Shown: positions 33,601-46,100 of the stretch, piece after piece | How positions within the stretch are numbered: the stretch's first letter is position 1 | Layout of the letters: each line of letters starts with the position of its first letter | Source: Chrysopilus asiliformis | Lineage: Eukaryota > Arthropoda > Insecta > Diptera > Rhagionidae | NCBI GenBank assembly: GCA_964034945.1 | Contig: OZ035961.1 | Coordinates: 88,926,124 to 88,990,123, forward strand | Length of the DNA stretch: 64,000 nucleotides | Direction of reading: 5' to 3' | The notes under the pieces: model-generated | Databases searched by the model: none | What the model saw: only the letters and a program-made list of their open reading frames with translations | Told to the model about the DNA's origin: nothing | Position numbers and translations under genes: made by a program

Positions 33601-34829
33601 CCGGTTTGCATCTCTGGTAGGAATTAAAAATTTGTAGAAAAAAACCTAAGAATTTAAAAAGTAAAATTAATTTTGGTTGTTTTCCTAGATGTTTCCAATA
33701 AAGACCTTTTAATGAAATCTTTTACGAAAAAAAAATTAAAATCTTTTATTTGCAGCCAAAGTTGATTTAACCGTGAAATTAAATAAGCAGACGGAAATCG
33801 TTCAAAAACTATGCTTCCAAATGGGAAAAGTTCACCAACAGGCAAGTTCTTAGAATTAATTGAAAATAGCAGATGGATATTTTGTACTAGAATTAAATTT
33901 AATTTTTCTAAGCCATTGTTTATGTAACCTAGAAACTATAGAACCTCGTTACTTCGGTTTATGAACAGCGTTTCGGTTCTTGAACATAATTTCAATCCTT
34001 GATTTCTTACCTCCATAAGTGTTTTGGGTTATGAATACTAAGAACAGAACAACCTTCAAGAGCGAAAAAGGTTTATAAACCAAAGATTATCTGTAAAAAA
34101 AATTAAAACGAATATTTGTCATATTTTCTTACACTACTCTTGCATAAAACGTCTAATTTTTCATACCATTATTAAGCCTATTAACTTAAATTAAAAAATA
34201 TTTTTAAGTAAAAAAATCTTATCGTTATTTGAATTTTTTAAAATTATTTCTATAATTAAAAAATTTACATTAAACCATTTCCTAATCACTTTTTATTTTC
34301 AAAAACTTAAAAAGAAAATCCCTTGCAAGATTCTGCATTTTAAAACCACCGTTTATCATTTTAGCTCGGAATTGATGCACCAAGGAAACCAGAAAACATT
34401 TCTGTTGCCGAACACAACTTTTTAATGAATCAAATGAGAGCACAAGTTACAGAAGTAGCGCAAAATCTTGTCGGTCAACAGAAGCCAAACTATAATAAAC
34501 CCAGACAATTTAATGGACCTCCATTCAAAAAATTCGACCATGAAAAATCCGAGAGGTTCCAAAAACCCAATGAAGGTTTCTCAAAAGCTGGAGACGTGAA
34601 AATTTCAGCTGAAACGCAGAAGACAGAAAAGACAAGTATAAAAATCAACAAAACCAAAAAATGGAAGAATCCAAATCCGGATGCAAAGGGACCTGGAGAG
34701 ACTTCTGTCGAGAACAAATCGGAAATCCATAAACAATTCAAACAAAAGACAAAAACTAAACAACCGGAAGCAACCATTCAAACTTCAAAGGAAAATGTTA
34801 TTAACATTTGCATTAAAAATATTGAGTGA
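30624..34829 (+). CDS. truncated kenny/NEMO paralogue: coiled coil, no UBAN or zinc finger
   Basis: Six exons: 30624-30836, 30917-31010, 31092-31201, 31287-31317, 33756-33841 and 34365-34829. The product is 332 aa and phases 0,1,0,1,0 agree throughout. The start MCDEKLFIILEP parallels kenny's MSSEEESFVILG and gives a LIR-type F7-I-I-L10. A second canonical LIR, W37-K-D-L40, follows the acidic EDDF. Exon 3 (ETLKRTNQSLDQY...) parallels kenny exon 3 (DSLKNTNQAMRKY...). Exon 4 is 31 nt in both genes (LKFENNGLRA against LKNENEELRK). Exon 6 opens with AEHNFLMNQMRAQVTEV, matching kenny exon 6 AEHNTLMREMRHQLSEV. All five intron positions and phases are shared. After that motif, exon 6 reads on into about 115 residues of Lys/Gln/Asn-rich basic tail and stops. 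The UBAN and CCHC finger are absent. Introns 3 and 5 use GC donors (GCAAGT). AATAAA lies at 34,836-34,841. Inferred role: IKK-complex modulator or autophagy-linked decoy; a decaying duplicate is the alternative, though the frame is intact. Confidence 0.72.
31817..32628. mobile_element. piggyBac-like MITE, 812 bp, flanked by TTAA
   Basis: It lies in intron 4 of the kenny paralogue. The left end is TTAA|CCCCCGTCGCACACTTCAG (TTAA at 31,813-31,816). The right end is CTGAAGTGTGCCACGGGA|TTAA (TTAA at 32,629-32,632). C-rich ends directly bordered by TTAA are characteristic of piggyBac-type elements. The repeats continue as CTTCAGCTAAGC...GTGAGC. No transposase. A 332-bp near-perfect palindrome is nested inside. 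Confidence 0.7.
32105..32436. repeat. near-perfect palindrome, 158-bp arms, 16-bp loop
   Basis: The left arm 32,105-32,262 starts TAGGAATCGTAGGGCTTTTT. The right arm 32,279-32,436 is its complement with only a few mismatches (e.g. CCATGTTTTC against CCATATTTTC). The loop is 32,263-32,278. Transcribed as part of the 2.4-kb intron, it would fold into a long double-stranded RNA hairpin. It probably arose as a foldback transposon inside the piggyBac-like MITE. The overlapping open frames on both strands are mirror images and not genes. Confidence 0.85.
32961..33562 (+). mobile_element. DINE-1-like element, family B, with expanded core
   Basis: Begins TTTTATACCCGTATGGTGAA. The (GTCC/GTCT)n core at 33,098-33,190 is the longest in the window. 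It ends with TCACCATACGGGTTTTC, the hairpin TTGCCAGATTGGCAA and AGCTTTTGTTATGTTT. Located in intron 4 of the kenny paralogue. Confidence 0.85.
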
Positions 34830-34841
34830 AATCAAAATAAA

Positions 34842-37106
34842 GGTTTGTGAGGTGTATTTTATAACCATAAAACTATTTTCCCTTATTATTGCTAATCCAA
34901 AGATACTAACTGTATTTTGATGATTGAATTTAACTTTTTTCTGATTACCAATTACAAACAGTGTAAAACAATTATCAATTTTACTTATATTAAAATGTAT
35001 TTTAAAAAATTTGACAAACTTTGTTGACTTTATTAATCCAAACGACAAGAGTTTTCGCTCATTTCAAACTTCCCGCCTTTCATTTAGACCGAGTTTACAA
35101 ATGCACTGCTAATATTTTGAATTCAAAATCTTGATGTTTGAAGCTTGATATTAGAAACAAACGAAAAGAATCTCGGGACAACCAGTAAAATTAGGTTTCT
35201 ATTGAATGGATCAACTATTAGAATTTAAAATTCAAATAAGAAATTGGAATTATCTTCATCATACAAACCTGTTGTTTTTAAAAGCCTAAAAAGCTTTAAG
35301 GGGTCCACATCTTCATATTCACATTTTTTGTATAATTTCTTAGCACAGAATTTTTTGTATAATTTCTTAGCACTTTCTTGCAAAATTTCAGATAAAAAGT
35401 TAACAAAAAAAAATTGGTTCAAGTTTTCCTTTCTAAAAAAATTCAGCTGAAGATTCCAAAACCGATTGAAATATCATACAAAATTTCAAGTATTTTCCCG
35501 AAAATTTCACTAAAAATTTATAGAATATGGTTCTATGGAAAAGAAAACTATAATTTAAAAATTAAAAAGGATGAACTCCCTTAAAGCTTTTGATAAAAGC
35601 TAAATAACACAATTCCGTTCGTCACAAAATAGGTCGGGAATTCCCCAAAAATAATAAAAAATGTAAAAATAAAAAAATTCAACATTCTAAATTTATATCT
35701 GTCTCAGTCGCACCTCAATTAGTTGTACGATCGAAATCAAAAGGAAAATATCAAATATTTATTGCGGCTTGAACAAAGGTTTGTGGCTTGTTTTAAATTA
35801 GTTCAAAAATATTGAAAAAAATTTTATTGAACAATTCAAAGTGCTATAAGTGTAGAACACAAGGGCAAATTAAAATAATAAGAAAAAAAGAGATTTTTTT
35901 TTTGAGAATTTGTGTTGTGGACGTAGTTTTTCCTTGAACAATTTTTTTACGCGATATATAAATATTTCATAGCAAGTTCTGAACAATTTTTGATTACTAA
36001 TACAGGTGAGAATTTTTTAGTTTAATTCTTGTTGAAACTTTTCATTCAAAAAAAAAAAACTAAAAGATTTCTTTGTTTTTGTTTGAATATTTCTCCCTAC
36101 GAAAAATCAATCTCAGCTAAATAAAAATCCGAATTTTTTTCACAAAACGTAAAAGAATTTTTTCAGACTGCAAAATTAGGCGAAATTTTAATCACAGAAG
36201 ACAGAAATGTAACAGTAAATCACGGTTTTTCTGCATATCTAATTTTGAGCTTGTTTTAAGCTTGTATTTTATTAAGGATAAATTTGTATCTTCAATGTCC
36301 TTCTCTTTAAAGGGCATTTTTATAATGTAGTTTCAATAAATCTGCATTCAAGGTTCGAAGGGGAATCCCCTAATTGTGTGTATTTTATGGCCTTTTACTT
36401 ATATTCTATGCGCCAAATCGTCTCCTTTCTTCGAATATTGACTTCGAAAAGTCCATCTTCAAAAATGCACTGTTGGAATTTCTGTGTACCGTGAGGATTT
36501 TTTCATTTTCTTTTTAATGAGTTTTTTACTGATATTAATCCATTTCAGTTATTATAACAAAGAATCAAATTTTTAAAGCTTTTTTTTAGCTTTTTTTCTA
36601 GATTATAGGCCTTTTAACTCATGTAAAAGAGAAACTAAAGTGCGTCGTTGAGGTACCCTGACTTTGACAAATATATTTGATGGTCTAAATGGCACCTAAG
36701 GAAAAAAAAACTCGTAAATTGAAAAAGTATTCACAGTATGCCCCCCACACACGGTCTAAATTGGCGTGCTTGGTTTCATGCCATCACTAGTGTGTTGCTG
36801 TCTGTAACTGCGCACATCTTCTTTTTGCTCGAACAACAACGCAACTAGTGTGAACGAGATGCAGTGATGTGGTGAAAAGAGACGTTATAAGTTTCGTCAT
36901 TCGCTCTTGTAGCCGAGAAGTTTCTTCTCATCCAGCAGCTGATGAAGTCGTTTTTGTTATTATTTGTCATTAGAATTTCGTTTTATTGCATCGGATTGGA
37001 TTGTACTTTTTTGTAATTAATTGTTTTGCATAGTTGGGATTGTCATATCGATATTCATTGCGTAGCAGCTACAGTTAGCAACCCGAATCGGTTTACGCTA
37101 GTCTAA
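34842..37106. other. intergenic region between the two kenny-type genes
   Basis: 2.3 kb, AT-rich, no gene. It includes a short tandem duplication (TTGTATAATTTCTTAGCAC twice near 35,328-35,370), a palindromic kappaB-like site (36,360-36,370) and the proximal upstream region of kenny. Confidence 0.5.
36360..36370. promoter_or_regulatory. palindromic kappaB-like site
   Basis: GGGGAATCCCC fits the Rel/NF-kappaB consensus GGGRNNYYCC. It sits about 740 bp upstream of the predicted kenny start site and 1.5 kb downstream of the paralogue. If Relish binds here, the IMD pathway would feed back on its own scaffold (inference). One 10-11-mer can occur by chance, and GGGGAATTCCCC-like text is also present in an unrelated hAT element. 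Confidence 0.35.
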
Positions 37107-37111
37107 TCAGT
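37107..37111 (+). promoter_or_regulatory. putative initiator of kenny
   Basis: TCAGT matches the arthropod initiator, 47 bp before the ATG at 37,154. No TATA box is obvious at the right distance, so this would be a TATA-less promoter. The assignment is tentative. Confidence 0.35.
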
Positions 37112-37153
37112 GTATTTGTCGGTAATTCCTTTGTTTCGCCACGAAATCACAAA

Positions 37154-40100
37154 ATGTCTTCAGAAGAGGAATCTTTCGTGATTTTGGGTTCAACTCCTAC
37201 CCCCTCGATGGAAAACTACACGAGCCTGGAAGGACCAATCACTAACGAAATCGCAAAACCAAAAGATTCCGATGTCGCTGCCAAAATGGAAGTATCCACT
37301 CCAATTTCCAATGATAATTTCAGCATCGTCAGCGAGTCGGCAGCAATGGGTAATTCACCGTCTTTAGAAAATGATTCAGCCGTGGACGCATTGAAATCAG
37401 GAACGATTAGCCAGGAGGAAATACGACTTCGCGATCAACCTTTGACGGTGGCGGCAGATGGCCCCACTAAAACGGAGGAGGCTCCGAAAAGCGACAGCAG
37501 CTTCATGTCCACTTCGATTCATGAAAATTTCGCCGCTAGCTTCTTGCTTGGCGACATCACTAGCAGCGACGTTCTTAAGGTAAATTCACGGCAAATTGCG
37601 AAATCAATAGTTTTGTAATTTCCCCGAAATCTTTCACGATCATTGTCTAATTTTAGATATCATGCGGAACAGAAATGATATCCAGTTATTATGTCGCAAT
37701 TTCTCATTTCATCTTCAACCTGTCCTTAGGATTCCTATTCTACCCATCCACTTGATTGAGTTTCCTTTCAAATCCTAGAAAAAAACATTTTATATTTCCC
37801 CAAAATTCAAGAACTGCTCCAAATTCTACCATGTTTATGATTCAAATTGGGCTCTTAAAATAAAATACGCCAAATATTTTCGTTTCAGGCAAATGTTTTC
37901 TCGCAGTTTCCAAGTTTGTGCTCCTCTGAGACTAGCGCCACAGATATCATCAAATTGCAGAATTTTATGTGCGAATATGTCGAGCTTAAAGGTAATAGCA
38001 GAAATTTTTAATATTGCCATCACCCCCTCCTTCCCCTAAATGTGTGTTGTATCTTATGTATAGTCGCTTTTTAACAAAAACTGAAGAATATGCGTTTAAT
38101 ATTTGACTTTTATTTATTTATTTATTTATTTACATACAGTCATTACAGAGCAACCTCATAGACATTTTAATCGTTAAACAAAATATATATAATCATTGTA
38201 AGAGCAATTGATTCTTTAATGCACTTGACGAGCAGTTGAAATCAATGAAATTGAAATATTTGTTAAACACATGACACATTAACGACAACGGTGCGTTTTT
38301 CCCATAGGATGTCCTTGCGAATTTAACGTAAAAGAAATTAAAGTTTCTTGTATTCCTCGGTTTAGTGTTAATGTCTAATTCTAGCAACAAATTAGGAGCA
38401 TCAACTTCATTTTTTTATTAAAAATGAAAATTTTTTCATTTTTTTATTTTTTTTTTATTTAAAGGTCCTTAGAAATCTAGATCTAATTTCCACATATTTT
38501 GTTTACATTTCAGATAGCCTAAAGAACACAAATCAGGCGATGCGAAAATACTTTCTAACGATACAAAAATGGCAAAACGAAACGAAAACGTATAAGGATG
38601 AACAATCCAAGCAAATGAAGGAATGCACCGAAATGATAGCCAAGGTATCTTCTAATCATATAAGCAATGATTTTATTATATTTTTCTGGATAATCACTTT
38701 CCTAAGGCCCGTTTCCATTACTATCTACTGAACGGCAAGTAGATGAAAAGACAGTAGGTCAGTCATCTACACGTATTCGGCACTTGCCAGACAATAATAT
38801 GACATTCTGTTCAAAAGTTAACTCGAAAAATTCCTTTATTTAGTATAAAGTGGCAACCGGAAAAAAAAATTATTTTACAGCAAGTGCAAAACTCACACAC
38901 AGTTGCCGAGCTGAATGTTAAGACTAGTTGATGAGATGCGGAGGAGGCTCCGAAAAGTTGCTGTCGGTTTTCGGAGTCTCCTCCGCATTAGTGGGGCCAT
39001 TTGTTCTAACTGTTTTGAGCAACTAAACCGATTTCCAGCTTCGCAGCAAGTAAACGCACACATAATCCCGACAAATACTATGAGACAAATCGCGTATAAC
39101 GACGAGCTACTTGCCGGCCAGTAGACAGCCAAGAAAACGGGCTTTTTAAAAATCGCAATAAAGTTTTCCGCGATTTCCTCCGAAAACTCGCGTTTTCGGT
39201 AGTCTTAAGCTAGCATCAGACGAGCACACAAAATGTTAACACGTGTGATGACTGACGTAATTTTGACGTCACAAAATTGTAACACCAGTTAACACCGTCT
39301 GATAACTTAAATTGTGACAGAATTTTTGTTTACACACTGTGTGATAACTGTGTTACGACAATTTTTTTGACGTGTGTTAAACGAATTTTGCCTCCGTCTG
39401 ATAACCCTGTGTAAAACGTGGTATGTGTTATGACATTTTTCGGTCTGTGTTAAGACTGTGTGTAAATGTCCCAATGTGTGAAGTGGCATGAATTCGTGCC
39501 ATTTCACACATACTGTGTTATAGCTAATATCTCAAAAACGGTGCATCTTATCAAAAAAGTGCAAGAACAAAAGTTGTTTAGGATATTATTCTACATAAAA
39601 CTCCCATACATCAAAATCCGATTCGGAGAATTTTAAAAAAATCTTATTGAAAAGTTTGACTTCAAAGTGGAATTTTGATACAACTGTTCGCTGTTCGATT
39701 AAACTTCAAATAATGCCATATCACCAAACGGGTTTTCAATTATAGATTTTGTTATGTTTCTATCTGCGACTTCACCAATTGTTAGCAAATTATCGAATTG
39801 ACCGACCGACATCCGTAAGAAATTCCGATACAATTCGGGTTCTTCAGAGCGCAATTCCACCATCAATTTGGCAAAGAAACCCTCCTTCTCGCGACGCGAC
39901 ACCCAATCCTTTGTCCAACAACTGCGCTTTCGAGCCATTGACTCGTCGTCGTCGTCGTCGTCGTCACTGCTTTCCAAAATATAGGCTGCCAAAATCCCCA
40001 TATCCATCATCTCCTCATATTTCCTTTTTGACATTATAATTTTATTTTATTTTTCTTCACAAATTGAAAATACCGCACAATTGCTTGTCAAAATTGCTTG

Positions 40101-43100
40101 AGAAAAATACACAAAATGTCAGAGAGCTATCACACCGTCTGATAGCAAATCAGTGTGTCAGACGATTTCGACTGCTGTCACACGTCTTTCATCATTACAC
40201 CTTTTGAGGCTTTTCACTCCGTCTGATAACTACTCAATCTGCGTTACACAGTGTGTAATTGTGTGACAAAATTTCGTGTGAAGACTAGCGACGTTAACAC
40301 GTTTTGGGACAAAAATCCGATTGTGTGGAAAAAAATTTCACACCGTCTGATAACAACACATTTCAAGTGTTAGGACGAGTAGTGTCAGATGTGTGTGAAA
40401 TGTGTGTTGAGTTTTTTTCGTGACGTCAGTCATCACACGTGTTAAGGTTTTGTGTGCTCGTCTGATGCTAGCTTTATGTATGACAGAAATTAGAGACAAT
40501 TAAGTTTCCTACATTTTTATCCCGTATTAGAACTCTGTATCTCAACCTGTTATCGAAATACACGGTTATTTCGAAAATTTCAGTCTGCGATTATCTCAGA
40601 AACTAACTGTGTTTTGGTAGTTATAAATATGAACGAATTGAAGAGAATAGCATTCCCGACAATTTTATCTTTTATCATTATTCGCTATCTTTTACCGTTA
40701 TCGAGATATTATCATTAAAAGTCGAAAAATGGATTTTTGCGAATTGCTTTCAAACTAACGGTTTTTCGAAGAAAAAAAAACACTAAAATGCAATTAAAAG
40801 TATTAAATTTTCTACATTTTTGCATTTTACCGTAAATTGATATCTTTTACCGTTATCGAGATATTTCAGTTTTTATGAAAAAATCATATTTTTATATAAG
40901 GTAATATTTTATTCGTCGGGCTATATTCTAAATTGCGTAAGACCGTAGATTTTGTATAAGAAAGTCATGTGCTGTTCACATCAGATTTATTTTATTTCTT
41001 TTTACTGTGGTTTTACTTCAATGAAAATATTTGTGTAAAATAAAATCTAATGATAATTTATTTTAAATTTCAGCTAAAAAACGAAAACGAGGAGCTGAGA
41101 AAAGGTACGTTTTTGAAAAAATTAACAAAAAAAAAATTGTTCCAAACTATGTTGAGTGACGAAACTAAAATTTATTCAAAACAAAACGAAGTTTAAGTCT
41201 TAGACTTCGTTTCCATTGAAGAAAACATGCAAAAGTTTTGCTTCATTTTGCAAGTAAAAATACTTATTGCGCATAAATTCAGATTCCGCTTTTTCTTTCA
41301 AAAAATCTGTCCTTTCTCCGTTTTGCTGTGGAGAATATTACGCTATGTGATGACACAACATTTCGAAATTCAATCAATGAATCATGCAGAGTAATTTTTT
41401 TTTCTCATGAATTCGATTTTAATATTCATTTGAATGCAATTTTATCAATTCTGTTTATTGTGGGTTTGTTTACAAACTTATCATCGGATAGTATTTCTGT
41501 TTACTGCTTACGGAATTATTCACCCGAATGACATTTATTCAATTAATTGGGGGAATCACAAAAAAATGCGACATGCAAAATGGTTTATTCGAATAAAATG
41601 AATCTCAAAACAATGAAAATTAATAAATCTTGCGATATCATAATTATTTTCAACGTGATAAGGCATTTTTTATAATCCAAACTGGCTTTTTTTTATCATA
41701 ATTTCGCAATTTTTTGTAGTACTACTTTTTTCAACATTTGAATAAATCTACATGAGCAATAGATTTTAACAAAAAAATGTTTCAATACAGAAATATTAAA
41801 TAAGCACCAGATAATTGAATTTCGAGTTTTTTTTAACTGATCATCACTTGAATTTCTATTTGTGGGAAATATTATCTTATCAGGGATTCATTGGGCTTCT
41901 GGGTTATCTTCTCAATTAAAGATAACAACTACCAGATAATAAGAGTTTGTTTGTATACAACTTTTATCGAGTGCAGATAAAATTTTGATGATTTATAGTA
42001 AATTTCAGTGAAACATTTTATGGACTCTCTGTTCACAGAGTAGCGATTATACGGAGGGGTCGAAATTGTTTCCAAGTAGTTTTTCTTCAAAAACATTGGA
42101 GTCTGAAGTTGGAATTATTACATATGGTTTATGGAGAATCAGCTTACTTGGTCGTATTGCGAAGGCTCAATTTTCGCCTTTGGCTTTAGAAAATTGGTAA
42201 AAATAATTACCGTTTGATGTTAACGATCAGTCTAGATTGCTATCATGTCGTCTGCTGTTGATGTGTTGCAACGTAAAAAAACCTTACAAATGTTGTGATT
42301 TATCTATGGTTCGCAATCCATGTAAAAACTGTAGGTGCAAAGCAGAGAAGAAATTGTTATGAAACCTCAACTGAGGAGGCCCAGGTTCTTCGAGAACTGT
42401 AGCGCCAAGGATGATATGTAGAACGAATTCACACTCAATAATATTGAACGAAAATCAGATTTCTTTGCATGCTTGTCGTTATCCGATTCATCGCTGCCGT
42501 TCCACAGAATTAGACATCTCATCCACAAGCATGCACAAAACGATCGAAGAGAAGAAAACAATCAACAATGCGTTAAAGTTCTGGAAACAGGCACGCAAAT
42601 TATGTTGGATTTTCGTTGTATTCTGAGACTTTACGATTTCTGTGGAGAAATTGTTTTATTGTTTCAGATTTAGCTGAAATCAATTTTTTTCAAAAATTCG
42701 TAGCTCGCAATCTCCTTATTGTAGATGCATTTATTTGTAGATGGTCTTTATATCAAAATCTTTAGCTTATATTGTTTGAAAGAATTTTCTCATAAAATTT
42801 TCCAGGATATAATTGAAATCATAAGCTTTTTGCCTAAGCTTTTCACAAAAAAAAATGTTTGAAAATGTTTTCCATATAAATTGTCCTGGATTTAATTAAA
42901 ATCCTAAGCTTTTGATAGAAATATTGTTTGTTTGAAAAAATTTTCTAGGGGAGGAAAAAGTTATAGGAAATCCCCCAGAAAACCCTTTTCCTTGCCAGTT
43001 TTCTAGCGCAATACGAATTTTCTTCTTTAATGTAAGGAGAGGGCTTACATACAGATATATTTTGCGTTTTTTAAATGTTTTTTAACTGTACCTCTTAGTA

Positions 43101-46100
43101 ATTTTAAATATGCGCATTTTAAACGAAATTTACTCACAACTCTTCTCTTTTCAGAACTCAACACTCGCATTGAACAGATCCAATTAACCGAGAGTTTGAT
43201 GAAAAAAGAAAATCAAGATTTGGTCCAAGTTGTTTCCGAAAAATCATCTTTAGTTAACAATCTAAGCACACAGATTGAGAAATTGGAGCGACAACATGTA
43301 AGATTTGTGTTTCATAGAAATAAAAACCAAAATTTTAAAAGATAAAATTCGGCACCTTAAAAGTGTGACGTATTTTATGTAGAATACATCAAAATTTCAG
43401 TTGCCTGAGGGGGGGGGGGGGGGGGATTTCTGCAGTAGTGTGACGGCAGTACTAAAATTCACACAAAAACATAACAAAAGCTATAATTGCCAATCTGGCA
43501 ATCATTGGAGACCCGTATGGTGATATTCGTATCAAAATTCGAACAGTTATACCAAAATTCCACTTTGAAGTCAAACTTTCCAATAAGATTTTTTAAAATT
43601 TATTCCAATCGGATTTTGATGTATGGGACTTTTATGTAGAATCATATCCTAAATAACTTTTGTTCTTGGACTTTTTTGATAAGATGCACCGTTTTTGAGA
43701 TATTCACAAAAAACGATTTCGTTCGTATGGGGGGTACCCCCCCTAATGGTCCATTTTTGCCCATTAACGAACTTAGCCTCACATTTTACGAAAAACGGAT
43801 CCACGCAAAATTTCAAGTCTCTAGCTCAATCCGTGCGCCCGCAATCCGCGCCACAGACAGACGGACGGACGGACAGACGGACGGACATGCAAAAATTAAA
43901 TATTTTTATCATTCTAAACACACTGGTGTAATTAATTTTTTTGTGAGATGACGGGATCTTGGCGTTACAAACGGTAAGGCAAAGTTAATATACCCTTTGG
44001 TTTCACCATACGGGTATAAAAATGTTTGATGAGAAGGGTGGGATATAGCAAGCCTAAAAGTAGCGTGACGTATTTTATGAGCAGCTTCTTATTAGTTTTT
44101 TCTTTCTTATAATCATTTTATCAGATCATGAATGACCTCTTTTTCTTATGAAAAAATTCAGAAAAAAATTGCTTTTGCTTTCAACAATCAAATTGTAATC
44201 ATTCATAAAGATTTGTTGGATTTTTCCAAATAATAATGTTGAAAAAAAAACTTGGATTTCAGATGTCATTCGAGTACATCAAGCGCGAAAAGGAAGCCGG
44301 AGATGGGAAAAATTCAACAGAACGTGAATACATTACAATGGCTGAACACAACACTTTGATGCGAGAAATGAGACATCAATTGAGTGAAGTCACCGCAAAG
44401 AATTTGGAATTTGAAGATATGGTAAAGTGGATTCTATGATTTTTGCAAAAAAAAAAAAAGTTTTAACAGACAAAAAAATTTTATTGAAAATTCCAGCGAA
44501 AGCAATACATCGATGAAATAACCTGTCTGAAAGTTAATTTAGTGTCAGCAGAGGAGCTTCTAAAGAAGGCTCAGGCAGATATTAAATCTCTGCAGTCCAA
44601 GGATACGGAAAAGAGTGGATTATTTGAGAATTACGAAAAGGATCGTCAAGCAATGAAAAATGAGATCGATTTGCTGAGAACTCAATTGGAAATCTATCGC
44701 AAGGACTTTGAAATGGAACGAAACGGACGACAGGAATTGAACCGCGAGAAAGATCAACTGACGACTGATTTGAAAATGCTTCAAAGACGCAATCAGCAGC
44801 TCATTGAGGAAGCACAGGAAAGGTTGGTATTTATTTTATTTTTTCTAAATTTTTTTCGGTTGTGGACTTAAGTATGGGCCACAACAATCAGTTTTCCATC
44901 ATTTTTTTTTGGCGAAACTGATTGGTGTGAACGTAAAATCAACCATGAAAAAATTTGTGGACGGATCAGTTTTTCTAACAAACTGGCACCCAACTGATTG
45001 GTGTGAATGTATCGCATCAGAACAGAACCAAATTTTATTATACCCGTATGGTGAAACCAAAGGGTATATTAACTTTGCCTTACCGTTTGTAACGCCAAGA
45101 TCCCGTCATCGCACACAAAAATGAATTACACCAGTGTGTTTAAAATGATAAAAAAAATTGAATTTTGCATGTCCGTCCGTCCGTCTGTCTGTCTGTCTGT
45201 CCGTCTGTCTGTGGCGCGGATTGCGGGCGCACGGATTGAGCTAGAGACTTGAAAGTTTGCACAGATTCGTTTTTCGTAAAATGTGAGGCTAAGTTCGTTA
45301 ATGGGCAAAAATGGACCATTAGGGGGGGTACCCCCCATACGAACGAAAACGTTTTTTGCGAATATTTAAAAAACGGTACATCCTATCAAAAAAGTCTAAG
45401 AACAAAAGTTATTTAGAATATGATTCTACATAAAACTCCCATACATCAAAATCCGATTGGAACAAGTTTTAAAAAAATCTTATTGGAAAATTTGAATTCA
45501 AATGAAATTTTGATACGCCGTTCAATTAAATCACCATACGGGTTTTCAATAATTGCCAGATTGGCAATTATAGCTTTTGTTATGTTTTTTTGACCTTAAT
45601 GCAATAATAATACTTAAATTAGCTCTCTCTTTAATATCCACCCGCATTTTTTTTTAACTCTGCAATCAAAATGAATAGAAACTTATCACAAAAATTGTCA
45701 GCTGCAATTGATAAATTTGAACGCTAATTAGATGTAAAAAATTGATGGGAAACTGAATCAGTTGCAACTGATGGAAAACTGATTGGTGTGGTCCCTACTT
45801 ATAGGAGAAACTCAGTTGCTCGTCCCTACTTATAGGAGAGACTCAGTTGCTCAAGTGCAAACAACAACCTTTAATTTTTGTACCTTTTTTGAACATTTTT
45901 ATACCCGTATGGTGAAACCAAAGGGTATATTAGATTTGCCTTACCGTTTGTAACGCCAAGATCCCGTCATCACACACAAAAATGAATTACACCAGTGTGT
46001 TTAGAATGATAAAAATAATTAATTTTTGCATGTCCGTCCGTCCGTCCGTCTGTCTGTCCGTCCGTCTGTCCGTCTGTCTGTCCGTCTGTGGCGCGGATTG

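Larger units (their letters stand above)
39208..40473 (-). mobile_element. PIF/Harbinger element remnant, 1266 bp, TSD TTA
   Basis: In kenny intron 3. The ends AGCTAGCATCAGACGAGCAC and its complement are paired for roughly 60 bp. TTA flanks both sides (39,205-39,207; 40,474-40,476). A transposase fragment is carried on the minus strand, and a DINE-like piece sits inside. The element is inserted in a family C repeat whose two halves flank it (39,125-39,204 and 40,477-40,900). Confidence 0.8.

Noticed and set aside
36340..36400. tRNA B-box-like word GGTTCGAAG
   Set aside because: No A box or cloverleaf pairing around it. No tRNA was found in the window.
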